Below, in pieces: positions 58,838-64,000 of a stretch of 64,000 nt of DNA. The first letter of the stretch is position 1. Each line of letters opens with the position of its first letter. Made by a program: the position numbers and the translations under genes. The notes below the pieces were generated by a model, which did no database searches, was not told the DNA's origin, and saw nothing but the letters and a program-made list of their open reading frames with translations. The stretch lies in contig NZ_JBQCHS010000004.1 in the NCBI RefSeq assembly GCF_051954455.1, positions 1 to 64,000 of the forward strand, written 5' to 3'. The stretch is from Pseudolysinimonas sp051954455 (GTDB lineage Bacteria; Actinomycetota; Actinomycetes; Actinomycetales; Microbacteriaceae).

Positions 58838-60219
58838 TCACCTCGCGGCTTCCAGCCCTCGGCGTCCGCGGCGGCGATGGCCTCGCCGACGAGCGTGATC
58901 GAGCCCGTCACGACGACGGCGCGGCGCGGCGCGGCGGCCGCCCAGTCGCGGGCGGAGGCGAAGGCGAGTTCCGGGCTCGAGAGGGTGAAGACGATGTCGG
59001 CCGGGGCGACGGTGGAGACGATGTCGGCGAGCTCGTCCGCCGGGCGGGCGCGCTCGGACGTCGACGTCGTCACGAAGAACTGGGTCGCGAACGGCGCGAG
59101 CTCGGCCACGATCCCGTGCGCGTCCTTCTCGCGGAGGATCCCGACCACGACGGTGATCTCGTCGAAGTCGAAGTACTCGGTGATCGCCTCCGCGAGCGCG
59201 GCGGCGCCGTGCGGGTTGTGGGCGGCGTCGACGATGACGGTCGGCTCGGTGCCGACGAGCTGCAGGCGCCCCGGCGAGGTCGCGGTCGCGAGGCCCTCGG
59301 CCACGACGTCCGCGTCGAGCGCGCGCGAGCCGTCGCCGAGGAAGGACTCGACGGCGGCGATCGCGATCGTCGCGTTCTGGGCCTGGTGGTCGCCGTAGAG
59401 CGGCAGGTAGATGCCGTGGTACTCACCGGCCCGGCCGCGCACGTCGATGACCTGACCGCCCACCGCGACGGTCGTGCCCTCGAGCGCGAAGTCGACCCGC
59501 TCCACCGCGACGTGCGCCTCGTCGTGGGCGGCGGCCGCGCGGAGCTCGTCGAGCGCCTCGAGCGGCTGGATCGCGGTGACGACGGAGGCGGCCGGCTTGA
59601 TGATCCCGGCCTTGGTCCGCGCGATCTCCCCGATCGTGCGACCGAGCCGTTCGACGTGGTCGAGGGCGATGGGCGTGAAGACCGCCACCTGGCCATCGGC
59701 GACGTTGGTGGAATCCCACTCTCCGCCCATCCCGACCTCCAGCACCATGACGTCGACGGGGGCGTCGGCGAAGATCGCGAAGGCGAGCACCGTGAGCGCC
59801 TCGAAGAAGCTGAGCGGCGGCTCGTCGTTGGCGATCAGCTCGGCGTCCGTCATGGCGAGATAGGGCTGGATGTCGTCCCAGTTGCGCGCGAATGCCTCGT
59901 CGCTCACGGGCCGGCCGTCGATCATGATGCGCTCGGTCACCCGCACCAGGTGCGGGCTCGTGAGCAGGCCGGTCTTCAGGCCGGAGGCACGCAGCAGCGA
60001 CTCGATCATCCGGCTCGTGGAGGTCTTGCCGTTCGTGCCCGTGATGTGCACGACGGGGGCCGAGCGCTGCGGGTCGCCGAGCAGCTCGACCGCGCGCCGA
60101 GTCGGCTCGAGCCGCGGCTGCGGGGCCGCCTCGCCGATGCGCTCCAGGAGCTCGCGGTAGACCTCGTCGGCGGCATCGCGCCACTCGCCGGTCGGGTCGT
60201 CGTCGATCGGGTCGCTCAC
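58825..60219 (-). CDS. folC: Folylpolyglutamate / dihydrofolate synthase
   Basis: Encodes 464 residues from a GTG overlapping the ileS stop (GTGA). Mur-ligase fold: HITGTNGKTSTSRM (ATP loop), VLEVGMGGEWDSTN, IALDHVERLG and VDAAHNPHGA. It adds glutamates to folates and may also act as dihydrofolate synthase. The C-terminus G-E-G-V-E is encoded by a repeat arm. Confidence 0.95.
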   Translation of the reverse strand: MSDPIDDDPTGEWRDAADEVYRELLERIGEAAPQPRLEPTRRAVELLGDPQRSAPVVHITGTNGKTSTSRMIESLLRASGLKTGLLTSPHLVRVTERIMIDGRPVSDEAFARNWDDIQPYLAMTDAELIANDEPPLSFFEALTVLAFAIFADAPVDVMVLEVGMGGEWDSTNVADGQVAVFTPIALDHVERLGRTIGEIARTKAGIIKPAASVVTAIQPLEALDELRAAAAHDEAHVAVERVDFALEGTTVAVGGQVIDVRGRAGEYHGIYLPLYGDHQAQNATIAIAAVESFLGDGSRALDADVVAEGLATATSPGRLQLVGTEPTVIVDAAHNPHGAAALAEAITEYFDFDEITVVVGILREKDAHGIVAELAPFATQFFVTTSTSERARPADELADIVSTVAPADIVFTLSSPELAFASARDWAAAAPRRAVVVTGSITLVGEAIAAADAEGWKPRGEGVE

Positions 60220-63200
60220 GCGCGGGTCACCTCGATCTGCACCCGACGATTCTCCCCCACCGTCGGTCCCTCGGCCGGGCCGATCGTCACCTCGACCGCC
60301 GCCGCCAGGGTCTCGCCGGCGATCAGCTCGCGGTGCGCCTCCACGGCGGCGACGACGACCTCGTCGCCGGTCAGCGTCAGCCGGATCCGGTCGCCGACGT
60401 CGAGGCCGGCATCCTTCCGCGCCTGCTGCACCGCGCGGACGACGTCGCGCGCAAGGCCCTCGGCCTCGAGCTCCGGGGTCGTGGCGGTGTCGAGCACGAC
60501 GAAGCCGCCGCCCGGGAGGAAGGCGATCGCGCGGTCGGCGTCGGCGACCTGCAGCTCCAGCTCGTACTCGCCGTCCTGCAGCGTCACGCCGCCGGCGGTG
60601 ACGACGTCGCCGTCCTGGCTCCAGTCGCCGGCCTTCGCCGCCTGGATGACCCGCTGGACGTCCTTGCCGATGCGCGGACCGAGGGCGCGGGCGTTCACGC
60701 CGAGCCGGCGGGTGATGCCCCAGTCGCCGAGGCTCGACTCCTGGAGCGGCGCGAACTCCACGCGCTTCAGGTTCAGCTCGTCGCGGAGGATATCGCCGTA
60801 CGCGGCGAGCGCATCCCCGTCGGCACTCACGATCGTCGCGCCCGCGAGCGGCAGTCGCACGCGCAGCTGCCGCGCCTTCCGCAGGGCGTTGCCCGCCGAG
60901 GCGATCTCGCGCACACGGTCCATGGTGCGGACGAGCTCGGGATCGCGCGGGAACTCCGCCGCATCCGGCCAGTCGGTCAGGTGCACGCTCCGTTCCCCCG
61001 TCAACCCGCGCCAGATCTCCTCCGTGATGAGCGGGAGGAGCGGCGCCGCCGCCCGGCAGACCGTCTCGAGCACCGTGTAGAGCGTGTCGAACGCGTCGCG
61101 GTCGCTGCCGTCCCAGAACCGGTCGCGGCTGCGCCGCACGTACCAGTTGGTGAGCACCTCGGCGAAGTCGCGGAGCGCGAGCGCCGCGAACGGGCTGTCG
61201 AGCGCGTCGAGGTGCTCCGTGACCTGGTCGAGCAGCTCGCCGGTCTTGGCGAGGAGGTAGCGGTCGAGCACATGCGGGCTGTCGGTGCGCCGCGCCGCCC
61301 GGTAGCCGCCCGGGCCGGCGGTGTTCGCGTAGAGGGTGAAGAAGTAGTACGTCGACCACAGCGGCAGAAGCAGCTCGCGCACGCCGCCGCGGATGCCCTC
61401 CTCGGTGACGACGAGGTTGCCGCCGCGGATCACCGAGCTCGACATCAGGAACCACCGCATCGCGTCGGATCCGTCGCGGTCGAAGACCTCGGAGACGTCC
61501 GGGTAGTTGCGCAGCGACTTCGACATCTTCTGCCCGTCGCTGCCGAGCACGATGCCGTGGCTGATCACGTTCGAGAACGCCGGCCGGTCGAACAGCGCCG
61601 TGGCGAGCACGTGCATGAGGTAGAACCAGCCGCGGGTCTGGCCGATGTACTCCACGATGAAGTCGGCCGGGTTGTGGCCCTCGAACCACTCGCGGTTCTC
61701 GAACGGGTAGTGCACCTGCGCGTACGGCATCGAGCCGGAGTCGAACCAGACGTCGAAGACGTCCTCGATCCGGCGCATGGTCGAGCCGCCCGTCGGGTCG
61801 TCGGGGTTCGGCCGGGTCAGCTCGTCGATGAAGGGCCGGTGGAGGTCGACCTCGCCCTCCGCGTTCCGGGGCAGGCGCCCGAAGTCGCGCTCCAGCTCCT
61901 CGAGGGAGCCGTAGGCGTCCACGCGCGGGTGCGCCGGGTCGTCCGACTTCCACACCGGGATCGGGGATCCCCAGAACCGGTTGCGGCTGATCGACCAGTC
62001 GCGCGCGTTCTCCAGCCACTTGCCGAACTGGCCGTCCTTGACGTTCTCCGGCACCCAGGTGATCTGCTGGTTGAGCTCCAGCATCCGGTCCTTGAACTCC
62101 GTGACGCGCACGAACCAGCTCGAGACCGCCTTGTAGATGAGCGGCTTGCGGCACCGCCAGCAGTGCGGGTAGCTGTGCTCGTAGCTCTTGACCTGGAAGA
62201 GGCGCCCGTCCTCGCGGAGCAGCTTGATGAGCACCGGGTTCGCGTCGAACCAGCGCTCGCCCGCCACCGGCGCCACCGCGGGCAGGAACCGCCCGCCGTC
62301 GTCGAGCGACAGGATCACGGGGATGCCGGCGGCGGCGCATACGACCTGATCGTCCTCGCCGTAAGCCGGCGCCTGGTGGACGATGCCGGTGCCCTCGCCG
62401 GTCGCGACGTAGTCGGCCACCAGGATGCGCCAGGCGTTCTCGTAGCCCGGGGCGCCCTCGTAGAAGACCCAGAGCCGGTCGTAGTGCACGTCGGCGAGCT
62501 CCGCGCCGTCGACGCGGGTGCGGCGGGCGTTCACGGCGTCGGAGACCGACTCGTAGCCGAGCTCCTTGAGGTACGAGCCGATCGTGTCGGTCGCGAGCAG
62601 GTACTCGTGCGCGCCGTCCGCGGCGGGGATCACCGAGTACTCGATGCCCGGGCCCACCGCGAGCGCGGCGTTCGTGGGCAGAGTCCACGGGGTCGTCGTC
62701 CAGGCGAGGGCGAGGACGCCGGTGAGGCCGAGGATCTCGGCGCGCTCGCCGACGAGCGGGAAGGTCACCGTCACCGACTGGTCCTGGCGCTGCTGGTAGA
62801 CGTCGTCGTCCATCCGCAGCTCGTGGTTGCTGAGCGGGGTCTGGTCGTTCCAGCAGTAGGGCAGCACCCGGAAGCCCTCGTAGGCGAGGCCCTTGTCGTG
62901 GAGCGCCTTGAACGCCCAGAGCACCGACTCCATGAAGCCGGCATCGAGGGTCTTGTAGTCGTTGTCGAAGTCGACCCAGCGCGCCTGGCGGGTCACGTAG
63001 TCCTGCCACTCGCGCGTGTAGCGCAGCACCGACTCGCGGGCGGCGGCGTTGAACGCGCCGACCCCCATCTCCTCGATCTCGTCGGTCGTCGTGATGCCGA
63101 GCTGGCGCATCGCCTCGAGCTCCGCGGGGAGGCCGTGGGTGTCCCAGCCGAACCGACGGTGCACCTGCTTGCCGCGCATCGTCTGGTAGCGCGGGAAGAG

Positions 63201-63398
63201 GTCCTTGGCGTAGCCGGTGAGCAGGTGGCCGTAGTGCGGGAGGCCGTTGGCGAACGGCGGGCCGTCGTAGAAGACCCACTCGGGGCAGCCGTCGCGCTGC
63301 TCGACGGAGGCGCGGAAGGTGTCGTCGCGCTTCCAGAACGCGAGGATGCCGCGCTCGAGCTCGGGGAAGTCCGGGCTGGATGGGATCGTCGGGTACAT
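60216..63398 (-). CDS. ileS: Isoleucine-tRNA ligase
   Basis: Encodes 1060 residues, the long eukaryote-like form common in Actinobacteria. It has PPFANGLPHYGH (HIGH-type), a CP1 editing domain, DGQKMSKSLRNYPD (KMSKS) and anticodon-binding domains, without a C-terminal zinc finger that I can see. GGAGG lies 5 nt before the ATG and is the likely target of the T-box switch upstream. Confidence 0.97.
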   Translation of the reverse strand: MYPTIPSSPDFPELERGILAFWKRDDTFRASVEQRDGCPEWVFYDGPPFANGLPHYGHLLTGYAKDLFPRYQTMRGKQVHRRFGWDTHGLPAELEAMRQLGITTTDEIEEMGVGAFNAAARESVLRYTREWQDYVTRQARWVDFDNDYKTLDAGFMESVLWAFKALHDKGLAYEGFRVLPYCWNDQTPLSNHELRMDDDVYQQRQDQSVTVTFPLVGERAEILGLTGVLALAWTTTPWTLPTNAALAVGPGIEYSVIPAADGAHEYLLATDTIGSYLKELGYESVSDAVNARRTRVDGAELADVHYDRLWVFYEGAPGYENAWRILVADYVATGEGTGIVHQAPAYGEDDQVVCAAAGIPVILSLDDGGRFLPAVAPVAGERWFDANPVLIKLLREDGRLFQVKSYEHSYPHCWRCRKPLIYKAVSSWFVRVTEFKDRMLELNQQITWVPENVKDGQFGKWLENARDWSISRNRFWGSPIPVWKSDDPAHPRVDAYGSLEELERDFGRLPRNAEGEVDLHRPFIDELTRPNPDDPTGGSTMRRIEDVFDVWFDSGSMPYAQVHYPFENREWFEGHNPADFIVEYIGQTRGWFYLMHVLATALFDRPAFSNVISHGIVLGSDGQKMSKSLRNYPDVSEVFDRDGSDAMRWFLMSSSVIRGGNLVVTEEGIRGGVRELLLPLWSTYYFFTLYANTAGPGGYRAARRTDSPHVLDRYLLAKTGELLDQVTEHLDALDSPFAALALRDFAEVLTNWYVRRSRDRFWDGSDRDAFDTLYTVLETVCRAAAPLLPLITEEIWRGLTGERSVHLTDWPDAAEFPRDPELVRTMDRVREIASAGNALRKARQLRVRLPLAGATIVSADGDALAAYGDILRDELNLKRVEFAPLQESSLGDWGITRRLGVNARALGPRIGKDVQRVIQAAKAGDWSQDGDVVTAGGVTLQDGEYELELQVADADRAIAFLPGGGFVVLDTATTPELEAEGLARDVVRAVQQARKDAGLDVGDRIRLTLTGDEVVVAAVEAHRELIAGETLAAAVEVTIGPAEGPTVGENRRVQIEVTRA

Positions 63399-63606
63399 GT
63401 CGCCTCCGCTGTGCTCGCTCGACAGCCTGCTGGCTGTCTGCTCTGCACGAGGACGACGTCGCCGCCGCGGTACCACCCCGCTTGCCGCACCCGGGGGCGC
63501 GACCGCTCATTGCACGCGATGACGGGCGCACCCGCTCGGGTCTACTCCCCCGGCGGGCCGGGGTTTCTTCCGAGGACTCCCCGGTGATGGCCGGATCGAT
63601 GTCGGT
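63399..63606 (-). promoter_or_regulatory. T-box riboswitch of ileS (translational)
   Basis: On the minus strand the leader carries the T-box GGTGGTACCGCGG (63477-63465), whose UGGU can pair with the tRNA acceptor end. The Stem I specifier is ATC, an Ile codon (63588-63586), in GGCCATCACCGGGGAG followed by CGGAAGAA, as in actinobacterial ileS T-boxes. The Shine-Dalgarno GGAGG before ileS can be sequestered by upstream C-rich sequence. Uncharged tRNA-Ile should expose it. A TAGACT -10 box (63618-63613) includes the stop codon of the upstream gene. Confidence 0.9.
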
Positions 63607-63615
63607 GCGACGAGT

Positions 63616-64000
63616 CTACCGGTGGTCGAGCGCGGCGCGGGCGTCGCCGATGTACGCGCGGAGGGATCGGCGCCCGACGCCGGCGAGCGCCCACGCCTCC
63701 CAGCCGACCGAGATCGCCGCGGCGAGCGCGCGGTGCCGCACCCGCGCCGCGAGGTCGTGCGCCGGGTCGGCGCCGGCGATGATCCGCTCCAGCCGACGCG
63801 TGCGCCGCATCCCCGACTCGGCGAGCTCGTCCGCGACGCCCATCGCCTCCACCTGGCCGACGGCGAGCGGCACGCGGCAGCCGTCGACGGCGGCGGCGAG
63901 TGCCTCGTCGAACGGGGTGCCGGCGGCGAGCCGCTGATCCAGGTCGTCGAGCGCCGCGTCGACCTCGAGCCAGAGCAGGTCCGACTTCGCGGTGACGTAG
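63616..64000 (-). CDS. Unknown protein, 5' end outside window
   Basis: About 128 residues are visible, from YVTAKSDLLWLEVDAALDDL to the C-terminus ARAALDHR; the start lies just beyond 64000. It is Ala/Arg-rich and helical, with two Trp and one Cys, no signal peptide and no motif I recognise. Codon use is normal for this genome. Its TAG stop doubles as the start of the TAGACT box for the ileS leader. Confidence 0.65.
   Translation of the reverse strand, partial: YVTAKSDLLWLEVDAALDDLDQRLAAGTPFDEALAAAVDGCRVPLAVGQVEAMGVADELAESGMRRTRRLERIIAGADPAHDLAARVRHRALAAAISVGWEAWALAGVGRRSLRAYIGDARAALDHR

Noticed and set aside
58825..63531. A continuous 1568-codon open frame on the minus strand through folC and ileS
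   Set aside because: The folC frame is open through ileS only because of GC-rich codon bias. The ileS part is in another frame with all synthetase motifs, and folC has its own GTG overlapping the ileS stop.

Overview
The window reads as 64 kb of the chromosome of a high-GC actinobacterium, most likely a member of Microbacteriaceae (Leifsonia-like). The reasons are the strongly G/C-ending codons, the many GTG starts, tightly overlapping genes (ATGA, GTGA, TGATG junctions), the leaderless-type -10 boxes just ahead of start codons, a translational T-box before ileS, and the order comEA-comEC-holA / rpsT / lepA / hemW / hrcA-dnaJ-rsmE. I see no transposase, integrase, phage module or CRISPR array. 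The taxonomic call is inference from gene content and style.

Layout. 0.1-2 kb: lipoprotein of a YtfQ-type sugar ABC importer behind a LacI-family operator. 1.4-4.4 kb: CIRCE-controlled hrcA-dnaJ-rsmE heat-shock operon. 4.6-9.7 kb: DUF4870 protein, hemW, an acyl-CoA dehydrogenase, two small conserved proteins and a MarR regulator divergent from an isochorismatase-like protein and an MFS exporter (9.8-11.8 kb). 11.7-18.3 kb: TM2 protein, lepA, a short OsmC-like protein, a second MFS/MarR pair, a NUDIX protein, rpsT and holA. 18.2-24 kb: comEC, comEA and leuS. 24-27 kb: divergent pabB-like and pabC-like genes and a DedA protein. 26.9-30.2 kb: four-gene osmoprotectant ABC importer, then a TetR gene. 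31-36.5 kb: App1-type phosphatase, methyltransferase, small membrane protein, winged-helix (HTH_42) protein, UbiA prenyltransferase and an ECF sigma/anti-sigma pair. 36.5-40.7 kb: an LLM oxidoreductase, two hydrolases and an MFS transporter on one strand. 40.8-44.3 kb: NUDIX, unknown protein, UdgX, tRNA-Ala(GGC), and a Ser/Thr kinase fused to a GAF domain. 44.4-53.2 kb: the conserved run rplU-rpmA-obg-proB, then proA, a small membrane protein, nadD, a tail-anchored acidic protein and rsfS, split by a GntR/MFS pair. 53.3-58 kb: DUF4031, RNase E/G, then VKOR and DsbA-like genes for extracytoplasmic disulfide formation. 58-63.6 kb: ileS (T-box)-folC-DUF4233-ndk. The last gene runs off the right edge.

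Two genome-style patterns stand out. First, an inverted-repeat family occurs between genes at 26.8, 36.5, 50.1 and 58.8 kb; its end arm, read outward, is CGGGTCGAGTAG or a variant, so it supplies the last codons and TAG stop of five genes (C-termini RVE, RVE, RIE, RVE, GVE). A related unit appears to sit in frame inside lepA. Second, about twenty genes have a TANNNT-like -10 box 6-9 nt before the start codon (leaderless architecture), and in at least eight places the TAG or TAA stop of the upstream gene is the first half of that box.

Most genes are ordinary core functions. I found no coherent novel defence or biosynthetic system. The observations worth testing are the repeat exaptation, the stop/-10 fusion, the kinase-GAF fusion, the predicted SigL-like autoregulatory promoter overlapping the ubiA stop, and several uncharacterised small proteins.
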